Positions 26,854-35,254 are shown, counted from the first letter of the stretch. The stretch is 64,000 nt of DNA from DASZQL01 sp964391865 (GCA_964391865.1 CAYMNQ010000003.1:372001-436000); one strand, 5' to 3'. Numbers and translations are program-made. The notes: generated from the letters alone by a model not told the origin.

Positions 26854-26879
26854 ACCGCAAATCGCACCCGAGGGCACCC

Positions 26880-27182
26880 ATGGAACCAGAACTCATCTCC
26901 ACCGTGACCCAATTCGGCATGGCGGGCCTGATCGCGTGCCTGTGGCTGATCGAGCGCCGCTGGGCCGGCGTGCGCGAGAAGCAGCTTTCCGATGCGCACG
27001 ACCGGCTGCTCGAGCAGCGCGTGCAGGTCGAGGCGCTGATGCGGCTCGTCACCGACAACACCCGCGCCATCACCGCGGTCGAAGCGGGCCAGCGCACGCT
27101 GACGGAACTGCTCACGCGTCTCGCCCGGCGGCGGGGCGGGGGACGCGAGGCGCTCCGGCGCGCGGGCCGTAGCGGCCGTTGA
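26880..27182 (+). CDS. Small membrane protein, holin-like in shape
   Basis: 100 residues. A single N-terminal membrane segment (F-G-M-A-G-L-I-A-C-L-W-L-I) is followed by a charged helix (L-E-Q-R-V-Q-V-E-A-L-M-R-L-V-T-D-N-T) and a basic Arg-rich end (R-R-R-G-G-G-R-E-A). This is the shape of small phage holins or spacer proteins, but no family match was seen. The ATG at 26880 is chosen because earlier codons run through the 26786-26853 repeat. Confidence 0.5.
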   Translation: MEPELISTVTQFGMAGLIACLWLIERRWAGVREKQLSDAHDRLLEQRVQVEALMRLVTDNTRAITAVEAGQRTLTELLTRLARRRGGGREALRRAGRSGR

Positions 27183-27322
27183 TCACCCGGTGCCCACCCG
27201 CCCCCGGTAAGCTGACGCAAGCCAGTGAGGGCGTGCCGGTACCCGGATTTGGATTGGTTCATGCGGAGCATGTGACGGCCCCGGAGCAGCGCGTGACGAG
27301 TCTCGATCGAACAAGGCGATGC

Positions 27323-27859
27323 ATGGTCATTGTGTTGATGACGCTCGCGTTCGCGGCGCTGGGATCGTGCGATCTGCAGCCGAAGGCGGCGGGCGTGGCG
27401 CGCCCGCGCGAGAGCGTCGCGGCCGTTGCGATGGGCATCAACGAAGGCCCCTTCGCGCCGGCGTCGATCAACCTGCACCCGCTGACCCGGTTCACGACCG
27501 GGGGGGCCGGGGCGACCGGTGGCGCCGGCAGTGGAGCGCCGTTGCAGCTCGACGCGTACGTTGAACTTCTCGACCCCTGGGGCGACGGCGTGAAGGCGCT
27601 CGGCTCCATCCTCTTCGAACTCTACCGCGCCGGCGACGGCGGGGAGGAGCAGCTCGCGCGCTGGAGCGAGAATCTCAGCGATCTTGAAGTCAACGCGCAG
27701 CGCTACGACCGCGTCACGCGCTGCTACCGCTTCAAGCTCGACCTCGCGGAGACCGGGCTCGCGCCGGGGGCGCGCGAGAGCTACGAACTCCGCGCCCGCT
27801 TCACAACCCTCGGCGGGCGCACTCTCAGCGCCACGCGCGTACCGGCGACGGCCCGGTGA
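27323..27859 (+). CDS. Lipoprotein at the end of the phage-like island
   Basis: 178 residues. The signal peptide M-V-I-V-L-M-T-L-A-F-A-A-L-G-S-C has a lipobox with Cys as the first mature residue. The body ends in a beta-rich domain (L-D-A-Y-V-E-L-L-D-P-W-G-D-G-V-K-A-L-G and W-S-E-N-L-S-D-L-E-V-N-A-Q-R-Y-D-R-V-T-R) of unknown family. A lipoprotein among phage structural genes is unusual; it could be a host gene that has joined the island. The start at 27323 has AAGG 6 bases upstream; a TTG at 27179 is less likely. Confidence 0.6.
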   Translation: MVIVLMTLAFAALGSCDLQPKAAGVARPRESVAAVAMGINEGPFAPASINLHPLTRFTTGGAGATGGAGSGAPLQLDAYVELLDPWGDGVKALGSILFELYRAGDGGEEQLARWSENLSDLEVNAQRYDRVTRCYRFKLDLAETGLAPGARESYELRARFTTLGGRTLSATRVPATAR

Positions 27860-27877
27860 TCCTGTCGCTCGAGGAAT

Positions 27878-28044
27878 GAAGAAGCCACGGATTGCACGGA
27901 TGGACACGGATCAGAGAAGAATTGCCACGGACGCACACAGACATTCACAGACAAGCTCCGCAGGATCGATCTGATCGTCTGTGATCGTCCGTGGCTCATT
28001 CTCTGCTTTCATCCGTGTCCATCCGTGCAATCCGTGGCTTCTTC
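27878..28044. repeat. 167-bp nested palindrome of CACGGATGG words
   Basis: The outer 34 bases at 27878-27911 are the exact complement of 28011-28044. Inside these are imperfect arms with GCCACGGACGCACACAGAC and GTCTGTGATCGTCCGTGGC. The words CACGGATGG and ACACGGAT repeat within each arm. The whole unit could fold into a long hairpin. It lies past the lipoprotein stop and before the cytochrome terminator. Confidence 0.9.
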
Positions 28045-28052
28045 TTCCTTCT

Positions 28053-28095
28053 GAGCGAAAAAGAAAAAGACCGGCATGGGCCGGTCTTTGGGGGG
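28053..28095 (-). terminator. Terminator of the multiheme cytochrome gene
   Basis: On the minus strand AAAGACCGGC (28080-28089 complement) and GCCGGTCTTT (28066-28075 complement) form a 10-bp stem with a 4-base loop, followed by TTTTCTTTTTCG. This is a classical rho-independent terminator and follows the cytochrome gene by 20 bases. Confidence 0.85.
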
Positions 28096-28117
28096 CGCGC
28101 TGCAGTGTTCGATTTGC

Positions 28118-30058
28118 TCACGGCGCGGTCGGGCAGGCGGTATTCCAGTTGGCGACGATGCGGGCGATGTCGTCGAGGCCCACGGAGCCGCCGCGGTTGT
28201 AGTCGCCGTCGGTGCCGTTCGGGACGGTGCGGCCCCAGTTGTTGATGACGTGCGCGATGTCGGCGAGGCTCGCGGCGTTCGGCGCGAGTTTGATCGAGAA
28301 CTCATCCATCACATGCGGCGCGCTCTTGCCCGTGGCGACGTAGGCGTTCCAGAAGACCGTGCCGTCGTTCGGCGCGGGGTTGGTGTTGGTGTCGCGGAGG
28401 AACTCGGCGTACTCGAGCGAGACGGTCTGGTAGTACACGATCACATCGGCGCGGACCGCGCCGGATGGGATCGAGAAGAGCGTGTCGTCCCAGTGCTCGC
28501 CGTCCTCGTAGTGCGCGCCGGTGTGCCCGGCTTGAACGGCTTCGAACGCGGCGTTAGTGAAGCCGCGCGGCGGGATGCGGTTGTCCTTGAAGACCTTGTT
28601 CACCAGAGTCAGGTGGAAGCTCGGGCCTTCGGGCAGGCCGGTGAGCGCCGCCATCGACGCGTCGAGCCCGTGCTTGGTCTCGTAGATCTTGGTGTCGGCG
28701 CCGCTCAGCACCGCGCTGGCGAAATTGTACGAGCCGTGCTCGTAGAGGAGTTGGTCGGCGCTGTCATAGAACTTCACGTTGTAGAAAATCCGCCGACCCT
28801 CGGGGTAGCCGGTGAGGAGCTTGTGCCCGCACTGGTTAATGAGGCGCGTGGTGAGGCTGCAGCCCGCCTGGCCCGCTTCGAGATCGGTGGCGTTCTCGAT
28901 CATGTACAGGTTGTCGATCTTCTGGCGGTTGACAAGCGTGATGGTCGTCTCGTCGAAGTCGAAGGGGCCCGGGTTGAAGGGGTCGGCGGGGGTGTAGACG
29001 TTGAGCAGGAGGTCGAGCGCGGTGATGTTCGCGCCGGCGAAGCTGTGATAGGGGAGGTCGTTGCGCAGCGGCGGGTTGAAGAAGGACTCCTCGCAGCCGT
29101 AGCCGGTGACGGCGGGCATGTGGCAGTCCTGGCACTGGCTGACCACGGTGCGGTTGCCCCCGAAGCGCCCGCCCATGTCCACGCCGCCCTGCGCGAAGGA
29201 GGAGTTGAGCCACTCGCTGTAGGTGCGCTGCTCGGGGAACTGGTCGTACTTGTCGCCGGTGGGGTGCGCGGTGTCGAGCGCGTTGGGGGTGTAGCTGTCG
29301 GTCTCCATCGGGATCGCACCGCCGACGCGAGAGAAGACAGGGTTGCTCACGTCGTGGCACGTGCCGCAGAGATTGCCCGAGCGGTGGAAGGGCGAGAAGG
29401 CCCACGGGTGCGGCGGGTTGGTGTCGGCGAAGGGGCCGCGGCGCACATCAGAAGGGTCGATGACATAGCTCGCGTCGCCGGGCTGCGTGGGCAGGTTCCC
29501 CGCCATCGCGAGATCGTCGAGGATCATCTGATCGTCGGGCGGGCTCTGCCCGGGCACGTAGACCGGGTTCACCATCCGGTGGCAGACGTGGCACTGCACG
29601 CCGTGGTTGATGTCTTCATTCGTGAGATTGATGCCGGTCGCGGGCGAGGCACGCTCCTCAAGCCAGGCGCTGGGGGAGTGGCAGCGGATGCAGAGCTGCG
29701 CCGCTTCGCCAACGTCCTGATTCGCGATCGCCAGGCCGGCGCGGAAGATCGGGTCCTTCATCGAGTGCCCGTGCAGCGAGCCGCGCCAGCGGTGCGGCTT
29801 GACGGTGGTCGCCGGGTCATCGAAGCCGAGGTGGCACAACTGGCACGTGTCGGCGGGGAAGATCTGGGTCAGCAGGCCGCCGGGCTGCGTGCCCTTGACG
29901 AACACGTCATTCGGCGTGGTCGCGAGCGGCAACGGCCGCGCAAGAGCTGCGCTCGCCGCGCCGACGACGATCAATGCCGCAGCTGCTTTCACGCACCGAT
30001 CAAGAATCGAGGAACCGATACAGCCCGGCATGGCCGGGGTCCAACGCTTCGATTTCAC
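28118..30058 (-). CDS. Five-heme cytochrome c with dockerin-like C-terminus
   Basis: 646 residues. A signal peptide (A-A-A-L-I-V-V-G-A-A-S-A-A-L-A) leads into five C-x-x-C-H heme motifs: C-Q-L-C-H, C-I-R-C-H, C-H-V-C-H, C-G-T-C-H and C-Q-D-C-H, in the first half. The second half has no heme and resembles the long domain that follows the hemes in multiheme oxidoreductases (C-S-L-T-T-R-L-I-N-Q-C-G-H-K-L-L-T-G-Y-P-E-G-R-R). The last 50 residues are a dockerin-like pair, the first motif degraded (S-L-A-D-I-A-H-V-I-N-N-W), the second intact, ending N-W-N-T-A-C-P-T-A-P. It is probably a periplasmic or surface electron carrier. The GTG at 30058 is preferred over a TTG at 30064 because AGAGG lies 7 bases upstream. 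Confidence 0.85.
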   Translation of the reverse strand: MKSKRWTPAMPGCIGSSILDRCVKAAAALIVVGAASAALARPLPLATTPNDVFVKGTQPGGLLTQIFPADTCQLCHLGFDDPATTVKPHRWRGSLHGHSMKDPIFRAGLAIANQDVGEAAQLCIRCHSPSAWLEERASPATGINLTNEDINHGVQCHVCHRMVNPVYVPGQSPPDDQMILDDLAMAGNLPTQPGDASYVIDPSDVRRGPFADTNPPHPWAFSPFHRSGNLCGTCHDVSNPVFSRVGGAIPMETDSYTPNALDTAHPTGDKYDQFPEQRTYSEWLNSSFAQGGVDMGGRFGGNRTVVSQCQDCHMPAVTGYGCEESFFNPPLRNDLPYHSFAGANITALDLLLNVYTPADPFNPGPFDFDETTITLVNRQKIDNLYMIENATDLEAGQAGCSLTTRLINQCGHKLLTGYPEGRRIFYNVKFYDSADQLLYEHGSYNFASAVLSGADTKIYETKHGLDASMAALTGLPEGPSFHLTLVNKVFKDNRIPPRGFTNAAFEAVQAGHTGAHYEDGEHWDDTLFSIPSGAVRADVIVYYQTVSLEYAEFLRDTNTNPAPNDGTVFWNAYVATGKSAPHVMDEFSIKLAPNAASLADIAHVINNWGRTVPNGTDGDYNRGGSVGLDDIARIVANWNTACPTAP

Positions 30059-30373
30059 TGTCAATCCTCTCTCTCACAAAGAGGCGATGAATGGACACAC
30101 ACGTTTTACTGTAGCCCGAAAATCGATACGAACAAACCGCAACTTCCAGAGAAAATTGAATCCTGAACTTTGATCCGTCAGGACACGCACGGATTCGCTT
30201 CGGCAGGATGTCGCGCCGACTTTTTCGAATCCGGTACGGCACGGGTTCGCGGTTGGATTCGTGCGAGTTGGGAATCGGGCGTTCTCGTCGCAGTTGGATG
30301 CATGAAGAACGGGCGCTGATGGGCGATGGAAAAGCTGCCCCGATTTCACGCCGGAGGCCGATATCACGGGGAT
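30059..30373. other. Divergent promoter region between cytochrome and ftsK
   Basis: 315 bases with lower GC than the rest of the window, no ORF with a sound start, and no recognised motif. It must carry the promoters for both genes. A search for sigma-factor boxes by eye gave nothing convincing. Confidence 0.5.
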
Positions 30374-33300
30374 ATGGGACGACCCAAGATGACTACTGGT
30401 GGCCGCGCGCCGGCCTCTTCGAATACCGAACTGAACCCGATTGTGCTCCGCCGTTTGGTGTGGCTGATCGGTCTCGTGGCGTGGGGCCTGGTCGCCGCCG
30501 CGCTGCTCAGCTATAGCCCGGCGGATGCGCCGGGGCACGCCTGGGCGTCGCGCACGGCGGGGAGCGGCGGCGTATCCAACTGGGTCGGGCCGGCGGGCGC
30601 GAGTCTGTCGCATTCGCTCTTCTCTATGCTCGGATTGGGCGCATGGGTGGTCGTGCTCTGGGCGGGCGTGTACCTGCTGCGCGTGGCGTTCCGCGGGCCG
30701 ATGGATCATCCGGTCGTGCGCACGCTGGGCGTGCTGCTCATCGGGCTGGCGCTCAGCGGGTTCCATGCGCTCTTGCTGCCGACGTGGAGCAGCGCGCCCG
30801 AGGGCGGCGGCGGGCTGGTGGCGATCGCAGGGAGCAGCATCCTGGCTTCAAAGTTCGGCACGCTCGGCGCGGCGCTGTGGATCACGCTCATCGCGATCGT
30901 CGGCATGACCGTCGCGTTCGACCGCTGGCTGCTCGTCGCGCCGAAGGCGGCGGCGGCGGCGCTCGGGCTGGCGGCCCGCACGCCGCTGGGCGGCGCGGTG
31001 AAGGCGGCGCCGGGGGCGCTCGCGGCGCGGCTGGCGCGGCCCATGCTGCCGCGGGAGAACGATCTGGACGATGATCGGCGCCTCGCCAACCCGGCGGATG
31101 CGCTCGTCGAAGCGAAGAAGCGCAAGCTGCGCGAGAAGGCCGAGGCGCAGGCGGCGATCGATGAAGAGACGGGCGGCATCGGCGGCGCTGAGTCGTTTGT
31201 TCTCAACGCGAAGGGCGCGAAGAACGCGAAGAAGAATTGGAACGCAGAGGACGCAGAGACAGGCGGAGAAGAGGACGCAGAAATTGACGATGGGATTGAG
31301 GAGGAGGCTGATGCGTCGGACGACGCCGCTGAGATCGTGGTGAAGAAGGGCATGAAGCCCGGCAAGCGCGCGCCGGTGGTGGTTGATGAGGAAGAAGACT
31401 CCGAGTTGGATGAGGACGACGATTCCGAAGCTCCGGCGCAGGCCGCAAGCCGCAGCCCGCAAGCCGCATCCCGCGAGTTCACCCCCGATGAACTGCGCGA
31501 GAAGATCTCGAAGCTGCCGATCCGGTTCGCCAGCGTCGACAAGCGGGCGGCGACGCAGGACGACCTCGACCAGCTCCGCGCCCAGCGTGCGACGGAAGAG
31601 GAAGCGGAGCGGAAGTACGCCTTCCCGCCGCTGGATTTGCTGGAGAATCCTGAAGAGGGCTACAACACCGAACTCGAGAAGCTGGTGCGCGAGCAGGCGG
31701 AGTCGCTCGAAGGCGCGCTCCGCACCTACGGCATCAGCGGCGAGGTCGCCAGCATCGAGAGCGGCCCGGTCGTCACGCTGTACCACGTCCGGCTCGCGCC
31801 GGGGACGAAGGTGAGTTCGATCACCAGCGTCGCCAGCGACCTGGCCCGCGCGCTGAAGAGCGTGAACATCCGCGTCGTCTCCAACATGGAGGGCACCGAC
31901 ACGGTGGGCATCGAGGTGCCGAACCGACTGAAGGAAAAGGTGCGCCTGAAGGAACTGATGACGCAGAGCGAACTGACGGCAAAGATGAAGCTGCCGCTGT
32001 TCCTCGGGAAGGATTCGAGCGGGCGCCCGCTCATCAGCGACCTGGCGGCGATGCCCCACCTGCTCATCGCCGGCACCACCGGCTCGGGCAAGAGCGTGGC
32101 GATGAACACGATCATCATGGGCTTCCTGTACACGCAGAAGCCGAGCGACCTGAAGATGGTGCTCGTCGACCCGAAGATGGTCGAAATGAGTCAGTTCCGC
32201 GACATCCCGCACCTGATGTGCCCGGTGGTGACGGAGATGAACAAGGCGGCGGCGATCCTGGAATGGGCCGTCACCAAGATGGACGAGCGGTACGAACTGC
32301 TGAGCGAGGCGGGCTGCCGCGACATCTCGTCGTACAACGGCATGACGTGGGAGGAGCTGAAGGACCGCTTCCAGCCGCAGAACGAAGTGGAGGAAGCGAA
32401 GATCCCGCGCAAGCTGCCCTACATGGTGTTCATCATCGACGAGCTGGCGGACCTCATCATGACCAACAAGGAGGTCGAGACGTCGATCGTGCGCATCGCG
32501 CAGAAGGCGCGTGCCGTCGGCATCCACCTGATCCTCGCGACGCAGCGCCCGCAGGCGAACGTCGTCACGGGTCTCATCAAGAGCAACATGCCCGGGCGCA
32601 TCTGCTTCAAGGTGGCGAGCGGCATGGACTCGCGCATCGTGCTCGACATGAAGGGCGGCGAACTCCTGCTCGGGCAGGGCGACATGCTCATGGTCACGCC
32701 CAAGAACACCGCGGGCATGCGGGCGCAGGGCACGCTGGTTGACGACAAGGAAATCCGGCGCGTCGTGAAGTTCGTGAAGGAAGTCAGCGCGCCGACGTTC
32801 GAGCGCCAGCTCATGCAGATCCGCTCCAACGGCGAGGTCGCGCCGGAGGATCACGAGCAGCGGATGATCGAGAACGCGCAGGAGGACCCGCTCTTCGACC
32901 GCGCGGTCGAGATTCTGCTCGAAACCGGGCGCGGCAGCGTGTCGCTGCTGCAACGGCGCCTCGCGATCGGGTACACCCGCGCCTCGCGGCTCATCGAACT
33001 CATGGGCCTCGCCGGCATCCTCGGCGAGCACAAGGGCTCGGTGGCGCGCGATGTCGTCATCACCCTCGAAGAGTGGCAGGCGATGAAGGCGCAGGCGGAA
33101 GCGGACAAGGCGGCGATGGCCGCCGGCGAAGCGCCAACGCCCCAGAAGGTGAAGCAGCAGTCGCTCTTCGGTGAAGAAGCGCCGGCGAAGCCCGCGCCCA
33201 AGCCGCACCATGAGTCGGCGGATGCGTTGCCGGTGTCGACCGCGACACTGCCCACGAAGGAAGAGAACGACGCGCGGGCGCAGGACGTGCGCGCCATGGC

Positions 33301-33967
33301 GAAGGATTGGAAGATCGACGCCGCCGAGGGAGCGGAACTGAAGGCGGAGCAGGACGCGAAGCGCAGAGCGGAAGCGGCGGAGGAGGAGCAGAAGCACCGC
33401 GCGGAACTCGAAGCGAAGCTGGCGCGCGAGCGTGCGGCGGCGGTGGCCCCCGCAGCGCCGGTGGTGGTTGAAGCCGCGCGGCTCGAAGAGGAAGCGGAGG
33501 AAATGCCGCCGTTCGTAGTTCCGGCCCACTCCCCCTCCGGCGGAGGGTTGGGGAGAGGGGCGGATGAGCGGTTGAGCGCCGCTGCCGCTGAAGAGCCGTC
33601 GTCAAGCGTCGAGACGAAGACGATCGCGGAGCCGGTCGCCGAAGTGATTGATGAAGTTGAAGAAGAGGAAGAAGAAACCGACGCGGTGACCGCCGAGGTT
33701 GAAGAAGACGAGGAAGAGGACGACGAGGAGTACGAGTACGTCGAGGTCGACGAGGCCGACGTCGGTGACGAGGACGGCGAGTACGAGTACGTCTACGAGG
33801 AAGTGGAGCAGGAAGTCGAAGTCGACGAGAACGGCGTGGAGATCGAAGCATCGGCGGATGCGGATTCAGAGGAAGAAGGGGAAGAAGAGGTCGAAGAAGA
33901 AGCGAGCGAGCCGGAGATCAAGACCCTGCCCTTCAAGAGCGAGGGACAGCGCGAATCAGCCGCGTGA
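30374..33967 (+). CDS. ftsK: DNA translocase FtsK/SpoIIIE with long acidic C-terminus
   Basis: 1197 residues from the ATG at 30374 (a start at 30326 is possible). Four N-terminal membrane segments (L-V-W-L-I-G-L-V-A-W-G-L-V, W-V-V-V-L-W-A-G-V-Y, G-V-L-L-I-G-L-A-L, L-W-I-T-L-I-A-I-V) anchor it at the septum. A linker of about 300 residues follows, then the alpha/beta motor with Walker A A-G-T-T-G-S-G-K-S-V and Walker B F-I-I-D-E-L-A-D-L, and the gamma winged helix (F-D-R-A-V-E-I-L-L-E-T-G-R-G-S-V-S-L-L-Q-R-R) near residue 860. After gamma, about 290 further residues are Glu/Asp-rich, which is far beyond the usual end. Residues about 277-306 (N-A-K-G-A-K-N-A-K-K..., N-A-E-D-A-E) are encoded by repeat DNA. 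It moves the chromosome during division; the tail function is unknown. Confidence 0.95.
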   Translation: MGRPKMTTGGRAPASSNTELNPIVLRRLVWLIGLVAWGLVAAALLSYSPADAPGHAWASRTAGSGGVSNWVGPAGASLSHSLFSMLGLGAWVVVLWAGVYLLRVAFRGPMDHPVVRTLGVLLIGLALSGFHALLLPTWSSAPEGGGGLVAIAGSSILASKFGTLGAALWITLIAIVGMTVAFDRWLLVAPKAAAAALGLAARTPLGGAVKAAPGALAARLARPMLPRENDLDDDRRLANPADALVEAKKRKLREKAEAQAAIDEETGGIGGAESFVLNAKGAKNAKKNWNAEDAETGGEEDAEIDDGIEEEADASDDAAEIVVKKGMKPGKRAPVVVDEEEDSELDEDDDSEAPAQAASRSPQAASREFTPDELREKISKLPIRFASVDKRAATQDDLDQLRAQRATEEEAERKYAFPPLDLLENPEEGYNTELEKLVREQAESLEGALRTYGISGEVASIESGPVVTLYHVRLAPGTKVSSITSVASDLARALKSVNIRVVSNMEGTDTVGIEVPNRLKEKVRLKELMTQSELTAKMKLPLFLGKDSSGRPLISDLAAMPHLLIAGTTGSGKSVAMNTIIMGFLYTQKPSDLKMVLVDPKMVEMSQFRDIPHLMCPVVTEMNKAAAILEWAVTKMDERYELLSEAGCRDISSYNGMTWEELKDRFQPQNEVEEAKIPRKLPYMVFIIDELADLIMTNKEVETSIVRIAQKARAVGIHLILATQRPQANVVTGLIKSNMPGRICFKVASGMDSRIVLDMKGGELLLGQGDMLMVTPKNTAGMRAQGTLVDDKEIRRVVKFVKEVSAPTFERQLMQIRSNGEVAPEDHEQRMIENAQEDPLFDRAVEILLETGRGSVSLLQRRLAIGYTRASRLIELMGLAGILGEHKGSVARDVVITLEEWQAMKAQAEADKAAMAAGEAPTPQKVKQQSLFGEEAPAKPAPKPHHESADALPVSTATLPTKEENDARAQDVRAMAKDWKIDAAEGAELKAEQDAKRRAEAAEEEQKHRAELEAKLARERAAAVAPAAPVVVEAARLEEEAEEMPPFVVPAHSPSGGGLGRGADERLSAAAAEEPSSSVETKTIAEPVAEVIDEVEEEEEETDAVTAEVEEDEEEDDEEYEYVEVDEADVGDEDGEYEYVYEEVEQEVEVDENGVEIEASADADSEEEGEEEVEEEASEPEIKTLPFKSEGQRESAA
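31201..31292 (+). repeat. Word-repeat DNA inside ftsK, translated as N-A-K-x-A-K and N-A-E-D-A-E
   Basis: AACGCGAAG words (31205-31235) are followed by AACGCAGAGGACGCAGAG (31241-31258) and GAGGACGCAG. The second word is shared with spacers at 18789 and 1468 (complement), so a spacer-type repeat has entered the ftsK linker and stayed in frame. Confidence 0.75.
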
Positions 33968-33980
33968 GCGCGCCGCGTGC

Positions 33981-35201
33981 TCAGCACACCCGCGCGAGCA
34001 AGAGCGTCTGGTCGTCCACCTGCGTGCCGTGGGATCGCGCACGGTCGACGATCATGCGGTGGATCTCGTCGAGCGGCAGAGTCGGGTTCAGGCGCACGAT
34101 CTCGCTGATGGGCTTCGAGCCCATCATCCTGCCGTCGGCGTTCATCACTTCGGTGAGGCCGTCGGTGAACATCACGAAGAGATCGCCCGGCCCTGCGGCG
34201 GTGGTCGATGACGCGAAGGTCTCCTCGGGCAGGATGCCGAGCGGCACGGACTCATTCGGCAGCGCGCGGAGTTCCCGGTCCTTCATCGAGTAGTGCAGGA
34301 TCGGGTGATGGCCCGCGAGGGCGTATTCGACGGCGATTTCGCGCGAAGCCGAGCCATCCGGCGGCGGAGCGAACCGCAGGCACGCAAAGGTGGCGAACAT
34401 GTCCGAGCGCGTGAGCTGTTCGAGCACGGTGTTGAGGTCGGCGAGCAGCGATCCGAGCGGCGCTTCGGTGCGGAGGCGCATGCGGATGGCGGACTTCACC
34501 ATGCCCATGACGACGCCCGCGCCCACGCCGTGGCCGGAAACGTCGGCGAGGTAGAGGTCGGTGCGTTCTTCGCCCGAGACGATGTCGATGAGGTCGCCGC
34601 CCATCTCGCTGGAGGGTTCGGAGCGGCCGAAGACTTCGAGGCGCGCTGTCTTCACGCGGATGTCGGGGACGATGGTCTCGTGGATGGTTCGCGCGACGTC
34701 GAGTTCGGTTTTCCAGCGCGTGCTGGTCTGCTCCTGCCGGCGGACGAACATGATGACGAGCACGTAGCCGGCGACGATGCAGATGATGATCATCGCGCCG
34801 AGGACGACGAGCCGGCCGCGCACGGGGAGGTCGCTGGTGAGCAGCCCGGTGCGCCACAGCCGGTCGAAGATGATCGCGGGGAGGAAGAACTGCCCGAGGA
34901 TCACGAGCGCGAGCAGCCACCATTGGCGCTGGTTCATGGAGTACGACCAGCCGACGGCGATGCTGCCGCCGATGACGATGCCGATCAGCCCGGCGATCCA
35001 GTTGCCGACTTCGGGCGTGACCATCTGGCTGAGGATGCCGACGGGCGCGAAGGAGAAGAAGACGCCCCACAGCAGCAGCGCGAGCTGCCCGCGCGAGAAC
35101 TGCGGGCGGGCGCCGGTGAGCGAACTATCGGAGCGCGCGGCGGGCATGACGGGCAGCCAGCGTATCGGGAGCGCGGCGATGGCGCGGAGGGCGAGGTGCA
35201 T
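33981..35201 (-). CDS. SpoIIE/RsbU-type PP2C phosphatase with membrane N-terminus
   Basis: 406 residues. The N-terminal part has about four membrane segments (L-A-L-L-L-W-G-V-F-F-S-F, W-I-A-G-L-I-G-I-V-I-G-G, W-L-L-A-L-V-I-L-G-Q-F, L-G-A-M-I-I-I-C-I-V-A-G-Y). The C-terminal PP2C domain has metal ligands in S-E-M-G-G-D-L-I-D, A-D-V-S-G-H-G-V-G-A and F-T-D-G-L-T-E-V. Such membrane-linked phosphatases dephosphorylate anti-anti-sigma proteins in stress pathways; the partner is unknown and no STAS gene is adjacent. The start at 35201 is used because upstream codons come from palindromic DNA. It lies downstream of lipA on the same strand. Confidence 0.85.
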   Translation of the reverse strand: MHLALRAIAALPIRWLPVMPAARSDSSLTGARPQFSRGQLALLLWGVFFSFAPVGILSQMVTPEVGNWIAGLIGIVIGGSIAVGWSYSMNQRQWWLLALVILGQFFLPAIIFDRLWRTGLLTSDLPVRGRLVVLGAMIIICIVAGYVLVIMFVRRQEQTSTRWKTELDVARTIHETIVPDIRVKTARLEVFGRSEPSSEMGGDLIDIVSGEERTDLYLADVSGHGVGAGVVMGMVKSAIRMRLRTEAPLGSLLADLNTVLEQLTRSDMFATFACLRFAPPPDGSASREIAVEYALAGHHPILHYSMKDRELRALPNESVPLGILPEETFASSTTAAGPGDLFVMFTDGLTEVMNADGRMMGSKPISEIVRLNPTLPLDEIHRMIVDRARSHGTQVDDQTLLLARVC

Positions 35202-35254
35202 GCCGAGTGGTTGGGAGTTGGTCGCGCCGAATTGCGGGCTTGAACGGCGGCATT

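Noticed and set aside
21129..27859. Complete active prophage
   Set aside because: No terminase, integrase, repressor, replication or lysis genes were found in or beside the block.
30848..33529. Long minus-strand open frame (893 codons) across ftsK
   Set aside because: Shadow; His/Arg-rich translation and no recognised motif.
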